DNA of 64,000 bases from Parascedosporium putredinis (taxonomy: Eukaryota > Ascomycota > Sordariomycetes > Microascales > Microascaceae): NCBI GenBank assembly GCA_949357655.1, contig CASHTG010000008.1, forward strand, positions 682,001-746,000. The letters are read 5' to 3'. Position 1 is the stretch's first letter. Each line of letters begins with the position of its first letter. Positions 35,087-47,950 of the stretch are shown piece by piece. Both the position numbers and the translations under genes were made by a program. The notes beneath the pieces were generated by a model. It had not been told where the DNA came from. It searched no databases and was given only the letters and a program-made list of their open reading frames with translations.

Positions 35087-36278
35087 TTACCAGCAGATAC
35101 CGTAGGCGGGGTTGCAGCCAGCGGCGCAGTGCTCGGCGGTGTCGCCTGTGAAAGATTACCATGTTAGTCAATCGAACTAGAAAAAGAAAAGGGTGTTTGC
35201 AAACGCGAAAGGGTTTCGCGTGCAAAAGGGTTTCGCGTGCAAAAGGGAGAATAAACTTACCGCACCATCCCCATTGGGAGCAGCACTTGTACTGGTTCGT
35301 GGGGCACTTGTAGCCCTTGGCAGCGCCGCAGGTGCCATCGGGGGTGGTGGTGCCGCCGCCGGGAGGGTTGGTGGGAGGAGTGGTGCCGCGAGAAGTGCGG
35401 TACCAGTTGGCGGCAGCATCGCCGAGGCATTCACCGACAGTGACGGCTGTAGGAGATTGCGGTGTTAGCGACAAGCTCATTATGCATACGGATGCCCAGA
35501 GAATTGGGACATGGATAAGAAAAATAAAAACATACCTCGGAGACCGCGGGACTGAATGTGGCTAATCATGGCGGGGACAAGGTTGTTGGCGGTGGTCTGG
35601 TGAACATCGTGGGCGAGGGAGATGGTGCCGCCGCCGTTGACGCCGTTGCGGAAGATGGTGGCGCTCTGGGCGGTGGTGGCGGCGGTGTTGTACTGCCAGT
35701 CGAGGGTGTCGATGTTGGCCTGGATGACGCGGTAGCCGAGGCCGCTGAGGGTGGAGAGGGTGGCCGAGTTGTAGCTGAAGTACGGGGGCGCATGTAGGTA
35801 GGGAACTTGCCGATGATGCTGAGCAGAGCGGTCTCGAGCTGCGTCATCTGGCTGGTGACGGCGGCGCTGTTGAGGGTAGCGAGATCGGGATGGCTCCAGC
35901 TGGATTTTGAACGAATGATTAGCACCAGAGCGTACCCCAAATGGGAAGAAGAAGCCAGAGGGTTGGTTTTAAGGAAAAGACTTACGTGTGAGAACCGATC
36001 TGGTGGCCCTCGGCAATCATCCTCTTGACGACGGCCTGGTTGTCGTAGATGTTGCCCCAGTTCTGGCCGTTGACGAAGAAGGTGGCCTTCATGCCGGCAG
36101 CCTTGAGCTTGTCGAGCACGGTGGAGGTGTAGATGTAAGGACCATCGTCAAAGGTGAGGGCAATGGTGTTGGGCTGCGTGCAGGCGTAGACGACGCCGTT
36201 CTGGCGGGGCTCGATGTTGGCTACGGGCGAAGCGACGACGCTTGCCACGAGCGTGGTGAGGAGGTACCGGAGCTGCAT
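35087..36278 (-). CDS. Chitin deacetylase (CE4) with C-terminal CBM18
   Basis: Secreted enzyme that removes acetyl groups from chitin to give chitosan, acting at the wall. Minus-strand exons 36278-35986, 35899-35536, 35446-35261, 35145-35087; 300 residues. Signal peptide (MQLRYLLTTLVASVVASP). The NodB motifs are in order: TFDDGP, HQIGSHTWSHPDL (split by intron 1), RPPYFSYN, DTLDW and LAHDVHQTT, so catalytic Asp, zinc Asp-His-His and the late His are all present. A Pro/Gly/Thr linker leads to one CBM18 chitin-binding domain (CGAAKGYKC, CCSQWGWCGD, HCAAGCNPAYGIC), itself split by intron 3. One break at 35784-35788 (five G on the plus strand where six are expected). The frame is otherwise perfect. 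Confidence 0.93.
35209..35246 (+). repeat. Short tandem repeat in the third intron of the chitin deacetylase gene
   Basis: Two copies of a 17-base unit GGGTTTCGCGTGCAAAA, with a third degenerate copy beside it. It is intronic, with no visible function. Confidence 0.7.
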
Positions 36279-39200
36279 GGTTCTCTTGTTTCTTCTCTCT
36301 TTCAAGATGGTGTGTATAGAAGATGGGGGAAAGGAGACTTGGGACTGGATCAGGTGCTGAACGAGAGTGCTTGTCTGACTGATGAGGAGAGAGAGAACGG
36401 TCGAAAAGAAGGCGGCGACCGAGGCCGTAGATATACTTTGAAGAGCTGTTGCGCCGTTCCTCGCCAGGAGGCGCATCCGGACGTGCGTTCTAGTTCGACG
36501 AGCTAAGAGCTTACACCTTTTTTTCTTTCTTCGCTGCTGTCTCTCGTTCTGGGCAGGTCCCGCTCCGGCCGTTCAGCGACGCCTTTGCCCGGTGACCCAT
36601 GCAGCTGGGCTGGGGTGTGAAAGAGGACATGGGGGCGTCGAAGAAGAAGGAGAAGGACATGATCCTAATGGATGGTCCTCGCTTGACTCCCACCCAAAAA
36701 CAACAGAAGACTGCTGAGCTTTTCCCGTCTCTCCCCACAGAGACTCTTTCTTTTCTTTTTTTTTTTTTTTCTTTTTTGGAGCTGCAGAGGCACCACGAGC
36801 ACAGCTCACGCTAGTGCCTTGTGGCGGGGCGGCTGCTTGTACAAGTTGGGGGAAGGGGGAGGGGAAAAGGCAGGGGTGGGCGAGGCGGTCGGCGGTCGAG
36901 ATGAGATGGTCTGCTCTCTGTCCCCAGTCTCCAGGCTTCCAATGCTCATGGCATGAACAAGGCAATCCAAAAGAAAAGAAACAAAAATAAAAAAAGAAAA
37001 GATACCTCAACTTCCCGTGAGCAAGGCCCGACAAGAGGATTCTCGTGCCAAGAGCTGTCGGGTGTCGTATTCGACGTGGTGGTACGGAATGACCCCATGC
37101 AAGCCACCCCTGTGGTGAAATCCCAGGATTTGCCCACGCTATCTGTGAGTTTTTGTTTTCGTTTTTCTTTTTTCTTCGAACTAGCGGCGGCTGGTTTTTA
37201 GGGGGTAGGTTCCTCGGACTTTTTCTGCCTTTCTTTTGTGAGGAGAGGGGGCGTGCAGGGGAGAGGGAGAGGCCCGAGGGGTGCAAGTGGAGTTCTTGGG
37301 TCGGCAGACTCCAAGAGGGGCGTGGTCGGCTGGACTGGGCATGCATCGGCGAGCTCCTTTCGCATCTCGATTCTGGTGTTGTTGATGGTGCGCTGCCTGA
37401 TGACTCCAAAGGAAGGCTCGTCTGCCTTGAGGAATGGAGTCAATGGAGATAGGAAGACGGTCGGGTCTCACGTACAGTGGGTGGAATCGCGGCTATTCCT
37501 CGCCTTCGCCCCCAGCATCATCCTCGACTAACACGATGGATCTAGAAAAATATTGAGCGTCATCACGGAGAGGTTCTCGCGGCCGAGTGAGTTACACAGA
37601 AAAGACATCAAATAGAATTTGCAAGGTCGAAAGCCCCCAAGTGTGCGGAAACCTTCCTTCACCTCTCCTTGACCGAGCTCGAAATCGGCCAAACCCGCCC
37701 CAAAAAGACCGCAACTCTGCATAACTCTTGCACGGGGAAGCCCCAGGCCTTGGGCAGGTGGAGGGGGGCGCTGGCATATGGCTCCCGCGAACGCTCACTG
37801 GCTGCGTCGGGCGGCCACGAGCAACTAGATGATGATTATCAACCCACTGGTCATTTCAAGCCCTCGGGGAGGGAGGGGCAAGTCAGGCCAATTTGACGTG
37901 AGAACCTTGATTTCCTGGCGGCGGCGGCGGAGAAAGTGGCGCTCCTCGAGCACAATGGCAGTGGCATCTATGGATCTAGTGTGGTCGGCCGTGAGTGCTT
38001 TCTCGGCCCAGGCAAGTCGTGAAAGAAAAAGCGATACTGCAAAACCGATCTACCTTGCCACGGTGGATTCGTATGTCACTACCTACCAAATCTGATAGAT
38101 ATTATACTTCTAGCTCCCTGTCAACTGAGTTCTTCAGGTCTGGAAAGCTGTATTATTAGTGGTTACCACAGCTTTTTGCCAGACTTGATAGGGTAGATTG
38201 GTTTTGCGGTGCCGTTTATTTCTTCCACGACTTGCCAGGTACGTAGGGTATTTAGGGTTCTCAGCGTTGTTGCATGGGGCGTTTTTCTCGTATTTGCTGG
38301 CGTGCAGCGCACGCGCAGGGCCCATTTTTTCTCTTGCTCTCGTTTTCTTGCCCCTGCTGCGAAAAGCATGGAGCTTCGCTCCTTTTGGGGGTTTAGAGGC
38401 CCTCAAGTGCTCAACTTTCGAGGGACGGCAGGTGGGGGAGGGCATAAGGGGGTGGGGAGGGTGGAGGGACTGGTGAAGAAAAGGGGCAAGCGGCCTGGTC
38501 CTGTGTCTTTGGTTGGTCGATACAACGGCGATGTTGGTGATTGCCACGCTCAGTGGCCGAATCAGTCAATTCGTGGTGCTTGCTGCTGCCGGCCCTTTCC
38601 AGAGACAATTGCTGAACTGGGCAGCCTGCCCGACTGTCCTTACAAGCACCTGGCGAATGATCCAGGGGGACTAATACCTAGGCCGGCCAGTCCCTATTTT
38701 TGTCTGTCTCGTCAATGCCAGCAAGCACTTGCGAACAGGGGACCAGGGCCCCAGACCTGTCCAGGCCTTCTTCCTCTCGTAATCAATGGGAAACCCCAAG
38801 CAGCATTTGATTGATCTCTGAATCGGACAAACCGCGAGCATTGATGTTTGACTCGTATCTGTGTTGTTGACATTGATGGACCATGTCAAGGAACTGCTAT
38901 CAAGCAAGGTTCCGAACCCTCGCGCCACAGAGGTCATGCTGAAGATCCTCAGGCCGGATCCGTGGCTTCCCTTGAGTAGCGCCTGGATCGACTTCTTGTC
39001 TTGCCTTTCTCGCCGATTTCTTTTTTTCTTCCCTTTTCAGGCAGCTTATCTTTCTTCGATAACGTGAGGTTGGGAGGATCTCGATCTGGATGACGGATGG
39101 CTCCATCAGGGCGATGCCCACTATCAAGACGCCATATCTTTGGTTCGCGTCGGCTGTGCCGTAGTCTCCGTCTGGGCTGACGGCATCATCATCAGAAAGG

Positions 39201-42200
39201 GCAGGTGCACCACAAAAAACAAAATAGTATGAGGTCCTACCCAGGTTTTCCCTCTCCCAAGGCGTATTAAATTGGAGTATCGGAACTTTTTCAGATCCCG
39301 GCTCGCCAAGCCAACAGGATACAAAGATACGAAGGCGAGCTCGGGCGAGCTAGGGTGGTCTCGTCGTCATAATCAAGTTGGATTGAAGCTTTTCATGCAC
39401 TGGCAGGTTCAATGTTGTTTGCTCAGCAATCCATAATGTTGGTGATACTTTCTTCAATTGGCCTTTCAGTTTTTAATATTGACGATTCCGGTGCACGTCG
39501 GCGCCCCTGCCGAGCCCTCCCTCCCCGAGGGTAATTTTACAATGTTGATCTGGCGTGCAGCGGTCACTGGCTTGATCAATGTCTCAGGCACCGGGGAACG
39601 ATGGGGAAACAAGAACCGGGCCAAGAATGCCAAGCCTGTCACGGAAATAGGGAACCTCAAGGTGATCAGTGAAAAAAGGAGTCTATGTAGGGCAAGGAGC
39701 ACACAACTGAGACTACATGTACTACACGCAGGCATCGACGGGGAGTCGGTGGAGTCTTACACTGATGGGGCCGTGATGGGGACGTGATTCGTTTAGCGTT
39801 CAATCCATCCATGGATGGATGTCTTCTTTCCTCATTATCTGATGATGGCAGTTGATGGCAGGGGGAAAAGGGAGAGAGGATTCCTGGCCCCCGCTCCTCC
39901 CCGCGCGGACCATAGGGATAAGCGCGGGCGAACTCCCGCGTCCGCGGGGCAAGTCATGTTCCATGATGAAGGCGGCGCATTCCCATCCATCCTCCGGCTC
40001 GATCCCATCCGTAGTTATTTCCCTTGCTTGGTTCGGTGACACCCTCCCTTGCTCGATCTCGACGCCTTGACATCAATTCGCCGAAAGAAACGACCTAGCT
40101 TGTGCCCTTTCCGTCTCCCTCTCTCTCTCTCTCTTACCAAGGATCTATCTTTAGATGTTTCTTGATGAATGACCCGGCTGCGGTCAGAGCTCCCAACTCC
40201 TCCGCGATGTCTGGCTAGGAGGGAAGAAATAACAAAGGGGGAAGAGGCACACTTGAGCGGAGATTATGGGGTAAGAGTGTTGGGCAATGAAATGAGAGAG
40301 GTGTGCCTCGATGGACATGACCTCCCCCATTCGTCCCAGGCGGGGAAATGAGACGGATGAAAATGTGCGTGGACTGGTCTGGAGATGCAATGCAGCCGAG
40401 TCAAGGCTTTTGGCTTTCTCCATTGATATTTGTCTTCCGATCTCATGAACCTCAACCTGACGGACGCCAGCTGTGGGCAGCAGCTTGGGCACGAAGCAGA
40501 ATGCAACGAATTAGAAAGACGGGGAACAGAAGGGGTGGAGATGGAGCGAGTCATTGGTCCGGGACGTTGTGGACGGCGAGGAGCTGCTCTGTCGCACCGA
40601 GAAAGAACATTGAACATTGAACGACGTGCTTGCACCAGAGCTCAATCAATCAATGTTCGCACCCACCATTGTTTCTCAGCGCATGCGCCAGCACTCTCCT
40701 CTGCACAGGACGGACGCCACACCCTTCCGAAAGCGGCATGATGAATTTCAATCGCGTCCGAGTCTATTGGCCGTCCTCCCCCGCCGCACAAAACATGCGC
40801 TTCGTTATTGGCCCCGCGAGAAGCTGCGCTGGCTGGCGTTGCGGGTAGCTTCTTTTTTCAGTTCCAATATTCAATAAAATACCCAAAGAACAAAAAGCGC
40901 AACTGTTGAGGAAGGCGTCTTTTCTTTTTGCTTCTCCTTTCCCCTCTTGTTCAAGTGCGTGAGCTGCTAGCTTAATTTTTTTTTCTTTTCTCACTCCGCA
41001 TAAACCAAATGCCAGGTACCACACCCTACCTTTGTCGCTCATTGGCAACACTGGAGGCGTTTGAGGCTGTTATCCACGGGGTTTGCTCTCCCCCTCATGA
41101 TATCCGCCCTTTCTGAGAGGCGCCCGTCCTGGGACTTATTGGAGAAGCCACGCTCCCCCACATCTTCATTCTTGCTCGTTGAATGATGTGATCATAGGAT
41201 AACGCCACCAAGGTACTCCCGACGCGCAGGGTCAAAAGATGGTCAGACAAGAGGGAAGGGAGATGTAAGTGATGGGTGGCGAGAGATTTGGGCAGGAGGA
41301 AGGGCGGCGTGGGCGGGCGTGTGTGCGTGCCCACTCTTGTTTCTGCTCACGCACCTCGCACAAGGCTATCGTTGAAATCCTCTGACGATCGCTGCAGCTC
41401 TATCAGAAGGCCCTGAGTTGGGCGCCGTCCCACTTGCACAGGTTTGGGCCGGGTGAGGAGGGGAGGACAAGTAGAAGATGGGAATGGAGGGCACAACATA
41501 AGAAAGAAAGAAAAAGAAAAAAAGAAAAAGAAGGCAAAAGAGAAGAAGAAAAAGAGAAGACAAAAAGAGGCGCGCCCCTGTGATTTGACCACACGCGAAA
41601 AGTCGGCCGGAAGGTGCATCAATTGATGTCGTGGTGCATCAAGTCAGACGAGTCAAGATGGAGGAATACAAGCAGATTAGATTCAGTCCCGTCCGATAAG
41701 CGCCTCGAGTGGGCGCTGGAACAGGCACCGGGAGAGTCCCCCTTTGAGGGGCCGCTGCCGACAAATAAGACAGCACTGGACTTGAATGGACTTCATGTTT
41801 AGGGAGGGGGTGGTGATACCTGCGCGCGCAGTGGCAGGTGAAATTAAGATGAGGCTTGACAACTCAGCGTCTTGAAGGCCGGCGCAAGCCACGAGGGGGA
41901 ACTACTCGGGCCACTAGGTCCACTATTAAGGGGAGGCTTCCCACTCAATCTTGCCTTGTTCTAGCGGGTAGCCAACGAGGTGACGGACGTGGAGAGTGTT
42001 GGCTATCAATGTCAAATTGCAATTTGCGGGTGGGCTTCTGCTCTCTTTGCCATTCACAGTTTTCCCCCGAGATGATGTGCAGCCGGCGGTGCTATGCAGT
42101 GACGGATGGGGCAAAAGGATTGGGAAACCTGGCGGTGAAGGCCCAAACAGCGACACCGCCGCACAACAGTCGATTCGCCAAAGGTGATTGATCCACGACA

Positions 42201-43796
42201 GATAATTCCAGCCTGAGGACAAATGGTGATGAGCGTGTGTGAAGGGATCCATCACTCTGACAGCTGTAGGTGACTGCGATGTGGTCCCAATCGCGATGCT
42301 TGGATCCCTTCTTTCCCCTCTCTCTTCCGCACCTCGGGTTTTCTTTCTTTTTCTCTCTATCTTTCATCTTGTTCCTTTTCGGCGGCATACTAGACCTACT
42401 GATGCTTCACGATCCTGAAGTGGCGGAGGTGATGCGCGCCGTGTCAGCACTTCACTCCTCCCCTTCGACATCGAATAAAAGCATCCGAGTAAGATTTCAC
42501 AATGCTGCCTCGAGTTGCAACGAAATAGATTAAATGGCAAGGGACTTGCAATCCCATAGATTGGTTCGGGAAGAACGAACCTGTCGACAAGACTTCGCTT
42601 GGCCCTACCCTGCGGCCTTGCCAAGAAATCAATAAACGTAGGGCCAGCGAGCAGGAAAGACAAAGAACAGGACCCGAACTGGTCCAGTCCACCGGCGGCG
42701 GGGGAGGATCCACAGAACGGCGAGGTGATCAGCGCTGCGAGGACCGACATATTCGAGGGAAGCGAAGCGGTTCGCCTCTTTCCCCCCGCCCAGGAAGAAA
42801 AACCCGCCGCTCGTTCGCCCCAGTTTGGGTGGGAGTTTTTTGCCAAGCCGTTAACACGTCAAGCTGAAGTGCGGCGCGCTGTACGAAATCGGTAGTGCTG
42901 GCAGATGGTTTGGCCGAATTCACTAACCCGCAGAGGAGACGTTCTTCGATACTATTGTCGATTATCCCTTTTTGTTCGCCTTCTAAATTCCGCTTTTGTT
43001 CACCCAAGGCCGGGTTTTTCTATTATTATTCTCTCTAATTCTTTATCGAGTGTTAATCAGCAGGCAGTCAGGATATTTGCTTCGCTTGCGATGCAATGGA
43101 TCCATATCAATGTCTGCTCGTGTTCCACGACTGCACGTGGACAGGCGGGAATCGCGGTGTCTCCGCTCACCCTCGGACCGGACCCCATGTCCACTCACCC
43201 ACTCGTCCACTCGCGTCGAGGGCTAGGCCATGGTCTGATGAATGGGATGTGCAATGAAAGTCTCACTTGCCAGGCTGCATTTCCCCTCTCCAGCTTCGAG
43301 GGCGGAGCTCTCTCTCTCTCTATCTCTCTCTGCTTCCCTTTTCCCTGCTCAACATCTGTTGCTTGCTGCTCCTATCTGCATTGACCAATGTACCCCATCC
43401 AACTCGGAGCTGCCCCATGACGGAATGGCTGGAAGGATTCGGCATGGGTCGGTTAGGGAGAGAAGGCCAGGCCAAATACCGTTGAAGGGAAGGATCAATT
43501 GATGGGGATCCATTTGCCGGGGGCGGGCTCGAGGAGCCCGAGTCAAGTCAATCCCTCCCCAAATTTCGTGGTATCTCTGCTCGTGCAATCCAAGGTCGAT
43601 GCCAATTGATCCGCCCGCGTCACAATCCTCTCAGGCTCGGGCTGCCTTGGCTACTACTCAGAGGCCCAAGACCAACCCGCGCTTCGCCCCGTCGAATAAT
43701 TGTGATGGATCGTGGAAGTCGTCAAGGAATCTATGTACATGTAAGTGAGAGAACCAACAAACCAGACAAGGCAGATCGTGGACCGCCAGCAGCAGC

Positions 43797-43835
43797 ATCA
43801 CCACCATCACCACCACCACCACCACCACCACCACT
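43797..43835 (+). repeat. CAC/CAT trinucleotide microsatellite
   Basis: A run of CAC units with occasional CAT, not inside a supported gene. Confidence 0.85.
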
Positions 43836-45949
43836 CAATACAAGCAGAACCAACTAGGACCAAAACCACCAAACCTCCTTTGGAGCCTGCCGTCCGGGAT
43901 CACATCCTTTCCGAAGCGAAATTCTATTTTAGGCCCGCCCACACCACCACACCACACCACTCGCACAGCGATGGCCACCTCGTCGATCTCATTGCCGGGG
44001 TAGCATTTTCTCGTACCCTGTTTGCCTTGCTACTCCACCTTGAAGCTTCTCCGCTGCTTTTCTTTCCCCTCTTTCCGTCTTGCAAGGGGCTTGTCTTGTT
44101 TTTCTTTTTCTCTTCTTTTCTTCTTTTCTTTTTTTTTTCTTTTTCTTTTCCTGGTCTCTTCCTTGCCTTCTTTGGTTCCTCCCCAGGCAAGGAACCATCT
44201 CCAATCTGCGTGTGTTGCCTGTCAATGCATCCTCCCTCCAAATGCTGACCTCCACACACCAGATCCCTCGGCAACTCGGCCTCGCCAGTGGTGTCTCACT
44301 CTTCCTTGCCACCACCTCCACTGTATTCCGCGCCCACCATCCCAGACCACCGGCCCACGGTTGGGATCCCACCCTTATCGCCAATGTATTGAAAGTGAGC
44401 TTGTGTGGGCAGGCAGCGAGGGTGTGGATCCGAGACCATGCCACCCAAGTTCATGATGCTAAAGGATGGGAAGATTGGAGATTCTGGTCCCGCTTGGGTG
44501 CATGCACCACATCAAGAAAAGGAAAAAGAAAAAGAAGCGGAACGTCTGTTGAAGAGGCTTGGATCGTCATAGACTCCAAGTAGGAGAAGATTGTCCGCCT
44601 GCCAACATTGCCAACATGATCTTTTTCCTCTACAGTTGCTACTGGGCCATTTTTTCCTAATATTTTTTTTTCGTTCTCTTCTTGCGCATCGTCTTTCCAG
44701 TCCTGCTCTCCAGTCACGTAGCTCATCCACATCATCCATCATACAAGAAATCTTGCTTCCATCCGTGCCCCTCCATCCCCTGCCGCCGCCCAAAAATATC
44801 ACCAGGTGCCCGAGCGCGCCAGATCGCGTGGCAGGATCGGGCAGATTCTTTTCCCCGCCGAATGCGAGGAGGCGCATGCCCACGAGCGCAAGCACGAGGA
44901 TCCAAGGAGCAAAGAAGAATTAAAGGTAAAGAGAGAAGACAAAAAACAACAACAAGAACAATAATAATCAGTCATCCTACATCAGGCGTCAGCGGGACAC
45001 AGGAGCCCCTCGTGCCACTCACTTGCTGCGATAGATCGCGCTCGGCCGATAGCCCGTCCCTGGGCGCTGACTGAGATGAAGATTTCGAGGTACCCTTGCA
45101 GGGTAACATGAAGCTCACGATTTTTCGTATAGCCCACCCGTTTCTTTTTTGTTTTTGCTCGTAGCCGTTGTAGTCTTGCGCCCATTCGCCCATTTCCGTC
45201 CTCCTCGTAGAAAAAAGATGCGACGATGGGGCCTCATGTAGGGTGTGGAGTTTGATCAAGCATGCTCCAGCCGCATAAAGGTACGAACGTACAAAGTGGG
45301 GAGGAGGAAAATAACCTTCGTTTTCCGTCTTTTTAAAAAACGCACGAGGGAAAACCCGGTCGTCCACCTTCAGCCATTGGACGCGCCGGGCATTACCGAT
45401 GCGCTCGCCGCCGCAGGGAAAGTCTCGTGTCCTCGTGCTTTCCCCGGTTCGCCCTTGCCCGCCCATCACGTTGTCGCGAGCCCGGTATCGACGAAAGAAG
45501 TGCTACCACTCCTTCGTGTACGGGCAACGAGCTGTGGGGGTTAACATTGCCATTTCCCGGAGCGCTCATTCCTAAGATCACATCGTGAGCCGTGAAGGAA
45601 CGGGGTGTTTCTGTAACCTATCACTTTTTTCCGCGTTAGGGGTTTTCCTTTCCTCCGTTCCGAATTCTTCTACCCTTCGTTTTCCCGTTGCTTTCCTCCC
45701 CTTCCAATTTCCCCTGACACACCCGCAGGGAAGGTCTCACGATAGACCCTCTGCCCAGCGAATTAGACCTCAATGGAAGGATTCCCAAGACCGTCCGCCT
45801 TAACCCAAGCTTGATGTGGGGCTCAAGTGGTATCGTGTCCGGCGACGATGCCCAGATCCCAGGAAGGGCCTGGCGCCGTGCTTGCCAAGGCGGCACCCCA
45901 CCCGTTTCTCGTATCTTTCACCTCCATCGTCCAAGCGTGGTGTTTTTTC

Positions 45950-45966
45950 TTTTTTTTTTTTTTTTT
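45950..45966 (+). repeat. 17-base poly-T tract
   Basis: Uninterrupted T run in non-coding DNA, one of many pyrimidine tracts in this region. Confidence 0.8.
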
Positions 45967-46703
45967 CTTTCCGCCTCTCTCTCGAACAGCTGGGCCGGCC
46001 TCAGAAAAACACACACCACACGTACCGAACATTCTTCGTACCATTGACAAGGAGACAGTACCTCGCCAAGGACGCCAAGCGAGTCCCGTTGACCAGATTT
46101 TCGGGCTAGCACGTCTTGAAGCCTCTTGGCCGTGGATGTCTATGACCTCATTGTCTTATGTACGCCCCCTCCTCTCGTGGCATGGGGAGCCCTAACCGCT
46201 CTGGGATGCCGATGAAGAACGTAGGAAGCGTAAACACAATTTCCCGAGTCTCATTGTCTCTTGGCGAACGTCCGCCCCGAGCGAGTATTCCCGTATCCGT
46301 GAGATGTGCAGTCCCTGCTTGTGGAGGGTTATGTTCCCTTCGGAGTGGACCGTGAAAAGGGCTTCTACTTTTATGCAATCCTGTATCTGGGCATTGTAGC
46401 GTAGAAGATCGTGGTTTTCTATTCTTTTCCATAGAGCAAAGTGAGAAGACGGCTTATGGGTAAAATAGGCGTATTTTGCCTGGCTGCGGTTCTTCTGAAC
46501 GATGGTTGTTCTGCATTCTCTTTTTCTCTGAGGCTGCGCTCTATCTCTTTGATATCGGTGACATTACTACCTTCGAGGTGCTAAATTCTCGCCTGTCTGC
46601 GCGTCGGCCTCAACGTAAACCATCTGTATCTACGTGTATTGAGGCCACAGTCTTGAAAAGGAGGAGGCACTGATTTATATAACTGCTAGCCACCCCTTCA
46701 AAC

Positions 46704-47950
46704 TTAAGCCGACCGTCCAAAACTTAAATCTAGCTCAAAAGACTCCGCAAGCTTCACCGGGCCAGGCACCAAGGGATACCATATACACGTCGGCCGCCCA
46801 GGCACACTAAAGCTATCCTCGCTCCACGCTCCATCGGGAAGAGGCCCGGAGAGAATGATGGTATAAGTATCATGGGGGATGAATGCACTGAAATTCAAAC
46901 CGGAGAGGCCCTCGATACGCTCGCCTACGCTTCTGATGGGGTCCAAGAAGTCAGTCGAGACCTCGGACAGCGGTTCGTCGCTTATCGGGGCGAATTGGCC
47001 GCCGGAGAAGCTAAGATTTTCAAAGGCAAGATGAAGACGAGTCAGATAGGGAAATGCGCGCGGCAGGAGCTCGAGATTCCTGAGGAAGCGGGGGTGCTGG
47101 CTGCCTTCGTCTTGTCTAGCCATGGGAGCGTTGCCGAAGAGCACCAAGCTCCAACAGAGCACGAGAGACGTGAGGCGTAAGAAGCTCGGTCCTGTCAGTC
47201 GAGGTGCGTCGGGTAGGATGTACTGCTGGAGGAGTCCATCGATCAAGGGTTGGCCCTTGACGAAAAGTCTACAGGTCGAGTACAGCACGTCGGTTGCTTC
47301 TTCGTAGCTAGATTAGACCACCTTTGTCAGTTCAGTCTCAACGGACAACCCATGATATAAAGGACACAATGGGTACATGTAGAATCAAGTGTGGTTCAAT
47401 TCCATGCTGCGTTTCACAAAGCTCCACAACAACTCACCCTTGTTGACATGTCATCAAGAAGCCGGTAACGCCCAACTTGCATTTTTGAGGCATGACACCC
47501 TCCCAGCCATCACAGTTCCGCGCCGTGCCGAACAAGCAGTCATCGAAGCGCAGCGCCACCGAATCCGGCGCCGCCGGGCTGACGTGGTGGCAGACGCAGT
47601 TGTACCACCTCCACGCGCGCGGGCCGCGAGGCTGAAGCTCGGAAGACCAGCTGTACGCCAAGGGCGGGTAGCCGCCGTGGACCGGCCCTTTCCCCCGCTC
47701 GTTTCCATGTCGTGGAGGTACGCCCGGAAGCTCAGGTCCACGTGGACGGTCTTGCCACCGAACGCGTGTACGAGGATCTGGCGCCGGAGCTCCCACGGTA
47801 GGCGGAAGAGAACCGAGTTCCCGCGCTGCGCGTGGCGTCTATGGGATGCGGCTACGGGGTCGGCTCGGGCGGGCGGGGTGGGGAGGGAGGGTAGGTCTGG
47901 CAACCGTTCTCGACGGTTGCCTTGGAAAAGGGGAGGAGAATGTCGCTCAT
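46704..47950 (-). CDS. DUF7730-like fungal protein of unknown function
   Basis: Two minus-strand exons, 47950-47438 and 47307-46704 (GTGAGT..CTAG); 372 residues once two bases are restored. The opening MSDILLPFSK leads to LFRLPWELRRQILVHAFGG, the F-box-like start typical of this large fungal family, and after the intron to YEEATDVLYSTCRLFVKG, the family's second landmark (usually YxEAIxLLY). Other parts: RWYNCVCHHVSP, DDCLFGTARNC and a C-terminal LRLTSLVL..LTRLHLAFE region. No catalytic residues are known for the family. Breaks at about 47856-47859 (GGGG, one short) and 47690-47692 (TTT, one short) lie in exon 1. Confidence 0.75.

Larger units (their letters stand above)
36279..46703. other. 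About 10.4 kb with no supportable gene
   Basis: Neither strand has a frame with a recognisable domain or a chain of exons. The longest frames (such as 36573-37409 minus) are low-complexity readings of poly-pyrimidine tracts. The sequence is not AT-rich and shows no transposon-like terminal repeats. It holds many C/T tracts (40120-40134 CT repeat; 44090-44160 TTTTC tract; 41497-41570 purine tract), a CAC repeat (about 43797-43835), a 17-base T run (45950-45966) and several short palindromes. A long regulatory region, non-coding RNA or rapidly decaying coding sequence are all possible. Confidence 0.5.

Noticed and set aside
36573..37409. 278-codon minus-strand frame
   Set aside because: Composition follows poly-pyrimidine and poly-purine tracts (Lys runs, Phe runs). 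There is no domain and no codon bias like the neighbouring genes.
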